Of a stretch of DNA of 64,000 bases, positions 16,755 to 24,602 are shown piece by piece; positions within the stretch are counted from its first letter, which is position 1, and every line of letters begins with the position of its first letter. The stretch spans positions 3,348,001 through 3,412,000 of the forward strand of contig OZ241738.1 in assembly GCA_965200925.1 (NCBI GenBank). The letters run 5' to 3'. Below the pieces are notes generated by a model. It worked only from the letters and a program-made list of their open reading frames with translations. It searched no databases and was not told the DNA's origin. The position numbers were made by a program, and so were the translations under genes. Origin of the DNA: WTGU01 sp965200925 (GTDB lineage: Bacteria; Pseudomonadota; Alphaproteobacteria; UBA828).

Positions 16755-16877
16755 GGTGGCCAGTGGTCGGTGGCCAGTGACCAGTGGCCAGTCACCGGCC
16801 ACTGGCGCTCGACTCCCGCAAGCGCGACCTCGCCGGCGCCCTCCGGGGAGGCAGTGGATAGTGGATAGTGGATAGTG
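16755..16877. repeat. GTGGCCAGTGG / GTGGATAGTGG repeat block
   Basis: Runs of GTGGCCAGTGGTC and GGCCAGTCACCGGCCACTGG at 16755-16807, then a short unique stretch, then GTGGATAGTGGATAGTGGAT to about 16877. These are the words of the repeats near ccmI and before hyuA. The block lies upstream of the small ORF at 16868 and contributes its GTG codon. Confidence 0.85.
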
Positions 16878-17101
16878 CGGCAGGGCGCGATGCCGAGGAT
16901 TGGCGGCGCGTCCAGCGCATCGTCGACGAAGGCGCGTGGACCGCCCGCGGCACGACCCACCGCCTGCTCTGGCTGGAGGACGCCGGCAAGCCCTGGCTCA
17001 CCGTCCTCAAGCACACCGCAAGCGGCGAGGTCTACCTACAGTCCTACCGGAGGGCGAAGGTGCGCGACATCAAGAAGGCGCAAGGGGAGAACGAGCGATG
17101 A
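16868..17101 (+). CDS. Small hypothetical protein starting in a repeat
   Basis: 77 residues, unrecognised with confidence. AEDWRRVQRIVDEGAWTARG, then GKPWLTVLKHTASGEVYLQS and YRRAKVRDIKKAQ, suggest a small alpha/beta domain; the 'vLK...geeiYL.SfRR' pattern loosely recalls phage-associated nuclease or toxin domains, but this is weak. The candidate GTG start lies inside the GTGGATAGTG repeat, so either the repeat created the start or the true start was lost. The stop overlaps the ATG of the next ORF (ATGA). Confidence 0.45.
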   Translation: MDSAAGRDAEDWRRVQRIVDEGAWTARGTTHRLLWLEDAGKPWLTVLKHTASGEVYLQSYRRAKVRDIKKAQGENER

Positions 17102-17199
17102 AAGGTCTGCGAAGGGCCTGCGGCCGGTGGGTCATGAAGCTGGGCGTGCGCATGATCTTTGCGGGTGAGTGGATGATCCGCTTCGGCGCAGGGATATAG
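17098..17199 (+). CDS. 33-residue hypothetical peptide
   Basis: Sequence features: Met-Lys-Gly start, five Arg and two Lys, three Trp, and one amphipathic stretch WVMKLGVRMIFAGEWMIRFG. It overlaps the preceding ORF by ATGA, which suggests translational coupling if both are real. It could be a membrane-active peptide or simply the distal part of a decayed gene. No family is recognised. Confidence 0.3.
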   Translation: MKGLRRACGRWVMKLGVRMIFAGEWMIRFGAGI

Positions 17200-17714
17200 T
17201 GACGCCAAGAAGGAGCCCGGGGGGCCGCCACCTCCCCCGCCGAACATACGTCGGGCTGGGCCGGCGCCCTTGCGGGCTGACTCAGGCTCCACCCCAACTC
17301 TACCCGGCCTGCCCCCGGCCCGCAATACATCGAGGGCACAAACTTAACTGCCGCGCGCCGGGAGAGCCGACCGAGGCTCTCGCCGCCGAGCACGGCACCC
17401 CCTTCGCATACCCCCGCCGCGCCGATTCCGGACACGACTTTCGCCCCCCTCCGGCCCAGATCCCGCCAGATCCCGCAGGATTCCGCCAAATTCCACCTTA
17501 ACGATTGGAGGACACGACTTTCGCATCTCGACAATGGGTCGACAGGCCGGGCGGGGTACCGTGACGGTTGTGGCGCGTTTCCCGGTCCGTCACCATCCGG
17601 GTCACGGCGGCCTGCCCTTGCGCGGGCTTCGGGGGAAGGCTAAAGGATGCCCGCGGCTTCGAGCGGCCGGGGGCGCGGCCTTCCCCGGCGGAACGCCGCC
17701 AGGGGAGGGGCGCC
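17200..17714. other. Gene-free interval with a 15-bp direct repeat
   Basis: No convincing coding sequence on either strand. GGACACGACTTTCGC occurs twice, at about 17427 and 17511, separated by about 70 bp containing GATCCCGCCAGATCCCGCAG-type short repeats. From 17550 on, the sequence leads into the first GST gene, with GGAGGGGCG as its SD. Confidence 0.5.
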
Positions 17715-18410
17715 ATGATCGACCTCTATTACTGGCCGACGCCGAACGGGTGGAAGATCACCATCCTCTTCGAGGAGCTCGGCCTCCCGTACAACGTGAT
17801 TCCCATCGACATCAACAAGGGCGAGCAGTTCGAGTCCGATTTCCTGGCGATCGCGCCCAACAACCGGATGCCGGCGGTGGTCGACCCCGACGGTACGGAT
17901 GGCAAACCCCTGTCGCTCTTCGAATCCGGTGCGATCATGCTGCACTACGCCGACAAGCACCGGCGCTTCATCCCGGCGGACGGGCGGGGCCGCGCCGAGG
18001 TGCTCCAGTGGCTGTTCTTCCAGATGGGCAATGTGGGGCCCATGCTCGGCCAGTGCCACCACTTCCGCAACTACGCGCCGGAGCGCATCCCTTACGCGAC
18101 GGAGCGCTACACCAACGAGGCGAGCCGCCTCTACCGCGTCGTCGACAAGCGTTTGGCCGACCGGGATTTCGTCGCCGGCGACTACTCGATCGCGGACATG
18201 GCGATCTTTCCCTGGATGCGCATCTGGCGGAACCAGGGCCAGGACATCGCCGACTACCCCAACGTCGCCGCTTGGCTCGAGCGCAACAAAGCGCGGCCGG
18301 CGGTGCGGCGTGGCCTCACGGTGCTGGACGAGAAGCAGCGGAAGAACTGGGAGTTCACCGAGGAGGAGCGCTCCATCATGTTCGGTGCCAGGCAGTTCGC
18401 CGCCCGCTGA
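17715..18410 (+). CDS. Glutathione S-transferase family protein (1 of 2)
   Basis: 231 residues. The N-terminal thioredoxin-fold domain begins IDLYYWPTPNGWKITILFEE and has the cis-Pro segment NNRMPAVVD and the glutathione gamma-glutamyl-binding LFESGAIMLHYADK. The all-helical C-terminal domain includes DYSIADMAIFPWMR. TPNGWK with no catalytic Tyr/Ser at the usual place fits the Nu/YfcG-like class, known for disulfide-bond reductase activity. The ATG at 17715 has GGGAGGGG upstream. A second GST follows after 15 bp. Confidence 0.92.
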   Translation: MIDLYYWPTPNGWKITILFEELGLPYNVIPIDINKGEQFESDFLAIAPNNRMPAVVDPDGTDGKPLSLFESGAIMLHYADKHRRFIPADGRGRAEVLQWLFFQMGNVGPMLGQCHHFRNYAPERIPYATERYTNEASRLYRVVDKRLADRDFVAGDYSIADMAIFPWMRIWRNQGQDIADYPNVAAWLERNKARPAVRRGLTVLDEKQRKNWEFTEEERSIMFGARQFAAR

Positions 18411-18425
18411 CGCCGGGAGGGAGGG

Positions 18426-19043
18426 ATGATCGACCTTCACACTTGGGGCACGCCGAACGGCTACAAGGTCTCGATCATGCTCGAGGAAGTGGGGCTGCCC
18501 TACCGGGTCCACCCGGTCAACATCCTCGAAGGTGCGCAGTTCGAGCCGGCGTTCCTGGCGATCAGCCCGAACAACAAGATCCCGGCGATCGTCGATTCCG
18601 AGGGCCCCGACGGCGAGCCGATCTCGCTCTTCGAATCGGGGGCGATCCTGCTCTATCTCGCCGACAAGACGGGCCAGCTGATCCCAAGGGACGCGCGCGG
18701 GCGCTACCGGACGATCGAGTGGCTGATGTTCCAGATGGGCGGGGTCGGCCCGATGTTCGGGCAGGCCAACCACTTCCGCCGTTTCGCGAAGGAGGAGGTG
18801 CCTTACGCGATCGCGCGCTATACCGAGGAGGCGCACCGCCTCTACGGCGTGATGGATCGGCGCCTAGCGGAGCGTGACTATCTCGCCGGCGCTTACTCGA
18901 TCGCCGACATCGCCTGCTTCGGCTGGGTCGCGCGCTGGGAATGGCACGGCATCGACTGGGCCGATTACCCCAACCTGCACCTCTGGTTCGAGGCCATCGG
19001 GGCGCGTCCGGCGGTGCGGCGCGGGCTCGCGGTGCCGGGGTAG
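18426..19043 (+). CDS. Glutathione S-transferase family protein (2 of 2)
   Basis: 205 residues, clearly paralogous to the preceding gene: IDLHTWGTPNGYKVSIMLEE, NNKIPAIVD, LFESGAILLYLADK, and AYSIADIACFGWVARWEW in the same order. It lacks the ~25-residue C-terminal tail of its partner. The tandem arrangement, with its own SD (GGGAGGGAGGG region) and a 15-bp gap, suggests local duplication and joint expression; the two may form a heterodimer or split substrates. Confidence 0.92.
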   Translation: MIDLHTWGTPNGYKVSIMLEEVGLPYRVHPVNILEGAQFEPAFLAISPNNKIPAIVDSEGPDGEPISLFESGAILLYLADKTGQLIPRDARGRYRTIEWLMFQMGGVGPMFGQANHFRRFAKEEVPYAIARYTEEAHRLYGVMDRRLAERDYLAGAYSIADIACFGWVARWEWHGIDWADYPNLHLWFEAIGARPAVRRGLAVPG

Positions 19044-19044
19044 C

Positions 19045-19542
19045 GTGGCGGGCGATCCGCTCGCCCATCCAGCGGTCTGGCGGGTGGCGGCGGTGCTGGC
19101 CGCGGCCGGTTCGGGTGCGCGGCCCCTCGCGCTAAACGCTACGGCCCGCAGCGCCGAGGACGCCGCCGCCAGCATCGGCACGGCGCTCGGCAGCATCGTC
19201 AAATCCCTGGTATTCACCATCGACGGCGCGCCGGTCATGGCTCTGGTCGCGGGCGACCGGCGGTGCGACACGGCGGTACTGGCCGCCGCCCTGGGCCGCG
19301 CGGGTCCGGTGCGCCGTGCCGACGCCGACACCGTGCGCGCGGCCACCGGCTTCGCCATCGGCGGTGTCGCGCCGGTGGCCCATGACCGGACGCTGCCGGT
19401 GGCCATCGACGCGAGCCTGGAGCGGTTTGAGACGGTCTATGCCGCCGCCGGCCATCCGCATTGCGTGTTCGCGACCAGCCTCCGCGAACTCGAGCGCCTG
19501 ACCGGCGGCACCGTCGCGCGGGGCCTCGGCGTCCCGCGTTGA
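19045..19542 (+). CDS. YbaK/ProX-type aminoacyl-tRNA deacylase
   Basis: 165 residues. Core segments IGTALGSIVKSLVFTIDGAP, VMALVAGDRRCD (the Lys in IVKSL and Gly-rich elements form the editing pocket), ATGFAIGGVAPVAHD, and the C-terminal VYAAAGHPHCVFATSLREL define the YbaK/proline-tRNA-synthetase editing-like fold. Such enzymes clear mischarged tRNAs (for example Cys-tRNA-Pro). The GTG at 19045 overlaps the end of the GST gene region (1-bp gap after its stop), so it is probably the third gene of that operon. Confidence 0.88.
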   Translation: MAGDPLAHPAVWRVAAVLAAAGSGARPLALNATARSAEDAAASIGTALGSIVKSLVFTIDGAPVMALVAGDRRCDTAVLAAALGRAGPVRRADADTVRAATGFAIGGVAPVAHDRTLPVAIDASLERFETVYAAAGHPHCVFATSLRELERLTGGTVARGLGVPR

Positions 19543-19616
19543 AACCGCGCCGCCCCGCCGTTGACAGCCTTCCGCCCGGCTCGCTAAACAACCCGCGTGG
19601 CCTGCGGGTGCCGCCA

Positions 19617-19709
19617 GGAGGGATGGCCGAGTGGTCGAAGGCGGCGGTTTGCTAAACCGTTGTACGGTGACAAGCCGTACCGTGGGTTCGAATCCCACTC
19701 CCTCCGCCA
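19617..19709 (+). tRNA. tRNA-Ser(GCU)
   Basis: 93 nt including an encoded CCA. Acceptor GGAGGGA pairs with TCCCTCC. The anticodon loop TTGCTAA carries GCT; the long variable arm (TACGGTGACAAGCCGTA) is class II, and the T-arm is GTGGGTTCGAATCCCAC. It reads AGC/AGU. It is a frequent integration target, and an AT-rich patch with gene fragments follows its 3' end. Confidence 0.97.
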
Positions 19710-19883
19710 AACCAATTAGATAATCCTTTGATATAAATGGTGTTTTTGATGTGTCCTCCGAAGCGATCCCATGCAAAACTCCTCGTTTCGCGCGCGGAAC
19801 CGGACGCTTCGGAATGGCCGGGAATAGAATGCCGTGGACAATCCGCGCTTGCGGACGGGGCCGCGCCGGCATAGCCTCGGTGC

Positions 19884-20012
19884 ACGGTCGCTACGACCGT
19901 ACCCGCCTTCGATACGCTCGCCACGGCCCGGAAGCTCAAGGTCCCCGGCGTCGATGACGCTCAAGCCGAAGCCATCACCTCGGCGGTTCACAGCGGCCGC
20001 GACGATCTATAG
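19884..20012 (+). pseudogene. Truncated DUF1640-like gene
   Basis: An open frame encodes TVATTVPAFDTLATARKLKV then PGVDDAQAEAITSAVHSGRD and stops. AFDTLATARKLK and the DNA below it match the intact gene at 7952 almost exactly. No start codon stands where the paralogues have ATG-Thr-Val (TGC here), and the coiled coil and membrane helix are missing. It is a 5' fragment of a DUF1640-like paralogue just downstream of tRNA-Ser. Confidence 0.6.
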
Positions 20013-20285
20013 AAGGCACCACCCTGTTCTTACTGTGCCGACACTTACTATTTTTTGCAGGTGAGACTCTTTAGATTTACACATTCGTTTCATAGATTCT
20101 TCAATAAACTCTGATGGTAAATATTTTATAGTCCCGTATTTAACCATGGCGTTAGGATCCAGAACGCTAAAACTGCTTTTCCCTGGGTCAGAAATATCGT
20201 AATGCCAGAGTTCTGGACTCACTAAAGAGCGATGCTCTTGAAGGATTTTGCCTGTTTCTCGCAATTCGCTATCGCCGCTAGCCAT
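20007..20285 (-). CDS. AT-rich hypothetical protein
   Basis: 92 residues: RETGKILQEHRSLVSPELWH, YDISDPGKSSFSVLDPNAMV, KYLPSEFIEESMKRMCK and a C-terminal SVGTVRTG. No family is recognised. The base composition is far more AT-rich than surrounding genes, with codons such as AAA, TTT and AGA, a sign of recent acquisition. The start at 20285 overlaps the stop of a tiny upstream ORF (TAATG), and the 3' end runs into the DUF1640 fragment, so the C-terminus may be artificial. Confidence 0.45.
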   Translation of the reverse strand: MASGDSELRETGKILQEHRSLVSPELWHYDISDPGKSSFSVLDPNAMVKYGTIKYLPSEFIEESMKRMCKSKESHLQKIVSVGTVRTGWCLL

Positions 20286-20365
20286 TATGTCCTTTTTATT
20301 TTAGCATTAATCCATTTCCTCGTCATCTGGTCTTTATTCAGTTTAGCCGCAAGATCTAAAAACAT
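20285..20365 (-). pseudogene. Tail of an AT-rich foreign gene
   Basis: A frame ending in TAA encodes, from the first ATG, MFLDLAAKLNKDQMTRKWIN then AKIKRT; in-frame codons continue upstream (EACFYGTKT) into the region next to the DUF1640 minigene, where homology-like sequence ends. It shares the AT-rich composition of the ORF at 20007 and overlaps it by one base. It is interpreted as the 3' end of a gene cut by rearrangement. Function unknown. Confidence 0.3.
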
Positions 20366-20390
20366 GGTTTTTGTCCCATAGAAACAGGCT

Positions 20391-20549
20391 TCAGAAGGCG
20401 CCGAAGAGACAGACGGCCATGGCGACGACAAGTGCCGCCAGGAGGCCGAGAATCCGTTTCACGCCGTCGATCTTTGCTTCGAGGCGGGCGATGTCAGCCT
20501 TGGTGAGCGCCTTCACGGCAGCATGAGTGGCGAACGTGGCGACAGTCAT
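20391..20549 (-). CDS. DUF1640-like minigene
   Basis: 52 residues: MTVATFATHAAVKALTKADI, ARLEAKIDGVKRILGLLAAL, then VVAMAVCLFGAF. It keeps the Thr-Val-Ala-Thr-Phe start, the coiled-coil core (ADIARLEAKID) and the terminal membrane helix of DUF1640-like proteins, but lacks the middle ~40 residues of the 7952 copy. The reading frame is intact. It may be a functional short version or an internal deletion. Confidence 0.5.
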   Translation of the reverse strand: MTVATFATHAAVKALTKADIARLEAKIDGVKRILGLLAALVVAMAVCLFGAF

Positions 20550-20791
20550 GGCGCGAGATTACGCATGCCGGGAGCCGGCCGCATGCGCGTTTTGTCCGCC
20601 CGGGAGAGCCCGGACGTATGACTCGGCAGCGCGTGGTCAAGCTTCGGAGCGGTGCTCCTGAGTCCCGGTTCGGCGGGTTGCTGAACCGGCGAGCACCGAC
20701 AGGCGCTACGGCCGTTTCACAAGCGCTAGACGATGGCGGCTCCCTGCACCGAGGTGGTGCGGTGAAGGACGGCCCCGGCCACTGTGCGGAC

Positions 20792-21010
20792 TTACGGAAG
20801 CAGTTTCAGCAGGGCGACGACGCTTCCGCCGACCGCGACGACGGCGAGCACGATCCGGGTTTCAAGCCGGGCGAGGTCGGTTTTGGTCGCGACGTTGCTG
20901 TTGATCGCGTCGCTGACCGTGGCGCCGATCGCTTCGGCGTGGCGCGTTTCGACTCCCACAGCCTGGAGCGACTTTGCGGCCTTGAGCGTGTCGAAGGTGG
21001 CGTCGACCAT
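20792..21010 (-). CDS. DUF1640-like small membrane protein
   Basis: 72 residues with a complete architecture: VDATFDTLKAAKSLQAVGVE (N-terminal domain, Phe-Asp-Thr-Leu as in the 7952 copy), the coiled-coil stretch VATKTDLARLETRI, and one membrane helix VLAVVAVGGSVVALLKLLP. ATG start at 21010. It is the third member of the family in this patch. The role is unknown; relatives are thought to be membrane-anchored coiled coils. Confidence 0.6.
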   Translation of the reverse strand: MVDATFDTLKAAKSLQAVGVETRHAEAIGATVSDAINSNVATKTDLARLETRIVLAVVAVGGSVVALLKLLP

Positions 21011-21098
21011 AGTGCGAGGCTATGCCGGCACGGCACCGGGCGCAAGCGTGCCTTGTCCGCCTCCGTGCGCCCTTGCGAAAGAAGTGGATCGCCGCCGC

Positions 21099-22004
21099 TC
21101 AGCGGGCGTGCCATGGCTCGGTCAGCGGTTTGGCGCCGTTGAGCTCGCCGTAGCCGGCGCCAGTGGTGCCGCCGGGGGCGGGGCCGAAATAGCGCGGGTC
21201 CTCCGGCTCGCCGGCCGGCTGAAAGCGCACGTCGCTCGAAAGCCGGATGCGGCCGATGGGCGAATGGTTGTCCAACGCCCCATGCCAGGTAAACATGCCG
21301 AAGACCAGCATGTCGCCGGGGCCGAAATCGGCGCTCAGCAGCCGGGCGCCGCGGGCGCGGGCGAAGGCGAGGTGGCTCTCGGGCCGGGTCGCGCGGCGAC
21401 CGCCGTCGCGGGCTATGTCGAAGCCGCGGGTTTCCGCGATCAGGTCGTCGAAGCGGTGCGAACCCTCGACGACCACCACCGGACCGTCGCAGAGCGGCAC
21501 CGGGCCGAGCGCGGTCCACACCGTGACCACCCGCTCGGTGGCCCGCGTGAAGAAGGGATAGTCGCAGTGCGGCCCGGTCGCGCGCCCGACCGGCGCCGGC
21601 CGCAGGAACATGTAGTCGTGAGGCCACGCCGGCGCGCCCAGGATGCGGCCCATGACCGCGCGGATGCGGAGGCCGTGCGTGACCGCCCGCAGAAGCGGGC
21701 CTTCGGACACCGAGCGCCAGAAGGCGCCGAGATCGCCCACCGTCTCCCGGCGTCGGCTCGCGCCGGTGAAGATGCCCTCCACGGCCGGCGGTGCGACCTC
21801 GCCCACCGCTTCAAGCCGCTGGAACACCTCCCGGCGGGCGGCCGTCACCGCCGCCGCGTCGTGAAGGCCGCGCAGGAATAGATAGCCGTCCGCCTCCAGC
21901 CGCTCCCGTAGGGCCGCGGTGTCGAGGAAGAAGGCGCTCGAATCGACGAGTTCGCCCATCATCCCGGCGGGAACGGGCTCTCCCTGCGACTGGCAGTCTG
22001 GCAT
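21099..22004 (-). CDS. Phytanoyl-CoA dioxygenase (PhyH) family protein
   Basis: 301 residues, an Fe(II)/2-oxoglutarate oxygenase fold. The facial triad is visible: His-x-Asp in GPHCDYPFFT and the distal His in FGMFTWHGALDNHS, followed by the 2-OG-binding Arg in IRLSSDVRFQP. LEADGYLFLRGLHD near the N-terminus is the family lead-in. It would hydroxylate an unactivated C-H bond of a small molecule or acyl-CoA. The start at 22004 is chosen; another pair of ATGs 14-15 codons downstream is possible. It is divergent from the amidase gene. Confidence 0.85.
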   Translation of the reverse strand: MPDCQSQGEPVPAGMMGELVDSSAFFLDTAALRERLEADGYLFLRGLHDAAAVTAARREVFQRLEAVGEVAPPAVEGIFTGASRRRETVGDLGAFWRSVSEGPLLRAVTHGLRIRAVMGRILGAPAWPHDYMFLRPAPVGRATGPHCDYPFFTRATERVVTVWTALGPVPLCDGPVVVVEGSHRFDDLIAETRGFDIARDGGRRATRPESHLAFARARGARLLSADFGPGDMLVFGMFTWHGALDNHSPIGRIRLSSDVRFQPAGEPEDPRYFGPAPGGTTGAGYGELNGAKPLTEPWHAR

Positions 22005-22148
22005 GGGCCCTCGCCCGTCCTCGCCGAAAGCCCGGCGATGATACAGCACGGCCGCGCAGGACGCGCAGGAACGGTGGGCGCTGCCATTGTCCTTCGCGCG
22101 ATTTCCTGTTCGTCTTGGCGGCGGAGAAGTGCAAGGGGAGGCAGCGCC

Positions 22149-23585
22149 ATGGCGTCCGACGATCTCTGTTACCTCACCGCGACCGAGGCCATCGCGGAGT
22201 TCAAGGCGCGCGCCCTGTCGCCGGTCGAGCTCATGTCCGCGGTGATCGCCCGGTCGGAAGCGGTCGAGCCGAAGGTCAACGCCTACACCTACACGTTCTA
22301 CGAGCGCGCCATGGCGCAGGCGCGGGAGGCGGCGGCCCGATATGCGTCGGGCGCCGAGACGCGCGCGCTGGAAGGCGTGCCGATCGTCATCAAGGATTTC
22401 CACCCGGTCGCTGGCGAGATCACGACCTTCGGCTCGCGCATGTTCGCCGACCACGTCCCGCAGCACTCGGCGCCCACCGTGGCCCGCCTGCTCGATGCCG
22501 GGGCGATCATGCACGCGCGCACCACGACGCCGGAGATGGCGCACGCGCCGCACTGCCGCAGCGCCCTCTGGGGCACCACGCGCAACCCGTGGAACCTGGA
22601 ATTCGGCCCCGGCGGCTCGTCAGGGGGCGCCGCGGCCGCGGTGGCGGCAGGCATGACGACCCTCGCCGACGGCACCGACGGCGGCGGCTCCATCCGGATG
22701 CCGGCGGCGTGCTGCGGGCATTTCGGCTACAAGCCGCCCTTCGGGCGCAACCCGACCGATCGCGACCACCCGCGGGAATCGCTCCTGCATTACGGCCCGA
22801 TGACCCGCAGCGTCGCCGACGGCGCGTTGATGCAGAACGTGACGGCGGGGCCGCACCCCGACGACGTCTGCTCGCTCCGCCCGAAGCTCGAAATCCCGGA
22901 CGCGCTCGAACCCATCAAGGGCTGGCGGATCGCCTTCTCCATGGACCTGGGCTATTTCGAGATCGACGAGGAGGTGCAAAGGAACACGCGGGCGGCGCTC
23001 GAGGCGTTCGAAAGCCTCGGCTGCACCGTCGAGGAGGTGGCGCTCGGTTGGGACATGGCCGTGCTCGACGCCTGGACCACCCATTGGGAGGGCCTCTTCT
23101 GGGCCGTCGCGGGCGATCTCTACCCCCGCTGGAAATACGAGATGGACGGCTTCGTGCGCGGCCTCCTGGAGCGCGGCGCGCAGCACAGCCTGAGCCGCTT
23201 CTACCAATGCAATTTCCTGCGCGGCAAGATGTACGAGACGCTGGCCCCGATCCTCGACGATTTCGACGTCCTCGTCTGCCCGACCAACGCCTTGCCGGCG
23301 CTGCCCGCCGACCACAGCCTCGAAGACACCGACTTCCGCATCAACGGGAAGACGCTGACCGTGGGCAACCGGCCGGGCGACATCTACGTGCAGTGGCAGC
23401 TCTGCTATCCGTTCAATCTCGTTCCTGAGTGCCCGGTGGCGAGCGTGCCGAGCGGCTTCTCCGCGTCCGGAGTCCCCACCGGCATCCAGATCGTCGGCCG
23501 CACCTTCGACGACCTGCGCGTGTTCCGGGCGGCAGCCGATTACGAACGCGCCTGCCCCTGGGACGGGCGCCGCCCGCCGGTCTGA
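22149..23585 (+). CDS. Amidase signature family enzyme
   Basis: 478 residues, full length. The Ser-cisSer-Lys triad is in place: Lys in VPIVIKDFHP, cis-Ser in GPGGSSGGAAAAVAAG, and the nucleophile in DGTDGGGSIRMPAA. The C-terminus closes with VPTGIQIVGRTFDD. It hydrolyses a carboxamide to acid plus ammonia or amine; it could also be a GatA-like paralogue, but no gatB/gatC lie nearby. The ATG at 22149 has AAGGGGAGG upstream. Its location between a PhyH oxygenase and a peptidase suggests a catabolic cluster. Confidence 0.9.
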   Translation: MASDDLCYLTATEAIAEFKARALSPVELMSAVIARSEAVEPKVNAYTYTFYERAMAQAREAAARYASGAETRALEGVPIVIKDFHPVAGEITTFGSRMFADHVPQHSAPTVARLLDAGAIMHARTTTPEMAHAPHCRSALWGTTRNPWNLEFGPGGSSGGAAAAVAAGMTTLADGTDGGGSIRMPAACCGHFGYKPPFGRNPTDRDHPRESLLHYGPMTRSVADGALMQNVTAGPHPDDVCSLRPKLEIPDALEPIKGWRIAFSMDLGYFEIDEEVQRNTRAALEAFESLGCTVEEVALGWDMAVLDAWTTHWEGLFWAVAGDLYPRWKYEMDGFVRGLLERGAQHSLSRFYQCNFLRGKMYETLAPILDDFDVLVCPTNALPALPADHSLEDTDFRINGKTLTVGNRPGDIYVQWQLCYPFNLVPECPVASVPSGFSASGVPTGIQIVGRTFDDLRVFRAAADYERACPWDGRRPPV

Positions 23586-23608
23586 CGGCGGCCGGCGCTC
23601 GGCAGGCG

Positions 23609-24508
23609 TCAGCGCGCCGCCGGGCCCCGGTGTTCGTCGAGGAAGGCGCGCAAGGTTTCGCGATAGGCCTCCGGCTCTTCGAACATCGGCGTGTGTGACG
23701 AGTGCTTGAAGACCTTGATGCGGGCGTTCGGCAGCGCCGCGTGGAGCTTCATCGAGCAGGCCGGCGTCAACTCGTCGTGCTGGCCGCAGAGGACGAGCGC
23801 CGGCTGCGTCACCCGGTGCAGCGCGGGCAGCCAGTTCTTGTCCTTGATGCTGCCCGTGTAGCAGAACCCGTTCGGCCCCAGGATTGCCTTGTACGGCGCC
23901 ATGTTCCAGTCCGAGAGCGAGCGGGCGAGGGGAGCCGGCCATTCGTCGAGCCGGCACATGTGGCGGTGGTTGAGGATGGCGATCGCCCCCTGATATTCGG
24001 GGTGGTCGAGCGTGCCTTCGGCCTCGTGGCGTTGCATCATGGCTTCCGTCTCGGGGCCGAGCGCTTGGCGCAGGCGGTGCAGCTCGCTCACCAGATGCGG
24101 GATGTCGCCCGCTCCGTTCGCCAGGATCAGGGTCTTGAAGGTGTCCGGATAGGCGAGGGCGTATTCCTGCCCGAGCCAAGTGCCCCAGGATTGCCCGTAG
24201 AGATGAACGACGCCCAGATCGAGCGCCTTGCGCACCGTCTCGACCTCCTCGACGTAGCGTTCGATGGTCCAGAGCGAGTCGTCGTCGGGCCGGTCGGACT
24301 TGCCGGTGCCGAGCTGGTCGAAGGCGACGACGCGATAGCCCTTGTCGGCGAGCCAGGAATGGCTGTCCCGCACGTAGTCGCAAGGCAGCCCCGGTCCGCC
24401 GTTGAGGCAGAACAGGACCTCGTCGCCCTCCCCGAAGCTGTAGGCGACGACCCTGTATCCGTCGACGGTCACGTCGATCGTCCGGTCCGGCGCGCGCTCG
24501 TCCGCCAT
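23609..24508 (-). CDS. Prolyl-aminopeptidase-like alpha/beta hydrolase
   Basis: 299 residues. The oxyanion segment LNGGPGLPCDYV, nucleophile elbow YGQSWGTWLGQEYA, the acid in LCGQHDELTP, and the base in FKHSSHTPMFEEPE form the S33-type triad seen in proline iminopeptidases and the related amino-acid amidases. It removes an N-terminal residue (often Pro) or cleaves a small amide. The ATG at 24508 has GGAGAAG upstream. It is convergent with the amidase gene, and about 95 bp upstream of it lies the end of the tracrRNA gene. Confidence 0.85.
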   Translation of the reverse strand: MADERAPDRTIDVTVDGYRVVAYSFGEGDEVLFCLNGGPGLPCDYVRDSHSWLADKGYRVVAFDQLGTGKSDRPDDDSLWTIERYVEEVETVRKALDLGVVHLYGQSWGTWLGQEYALAYPDTFKTLILANGAGDIPHLVSELHRLRQALGPETEAMMQRHEAEGTLDHPEYQGAIAILNHRHMCRLDEWPAPLARSLSDWNMAPYKAILGPNGFCYTGSIKDKNWLPALHRVTQPALVLCGQHDELTPACSMKLHAALPNARIKVFKHSSHTPMFEEPEAYRETLRAFLDEHRGPAAR

Positions 24509-24602
24509 GTCTGCTTCTCCTGTCTCAACGATCCCTGGAAGTGTCCCACGACCGGGAACCGGTCCCAACCCGGTTGCTGGCGTCAGACCGCGGTGCCCGT
24601 CA

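Noticed and set aside
19132..19872. Minus-strand frame over the YbaK gene and tRNA-Ser
   Set aside because: It spans a tRNA and the antisense of a recognisable deacylase, with sequence typical of tRNA translation (GVGFEPTV...), a well-known false ORF.
20618..21142. Plus-strand open frame overlapping the DUF1640-like gene at 20792
   Set aside because: No family features; the minus-strand 72-residue protein has a membrane helix and clear paralogues.
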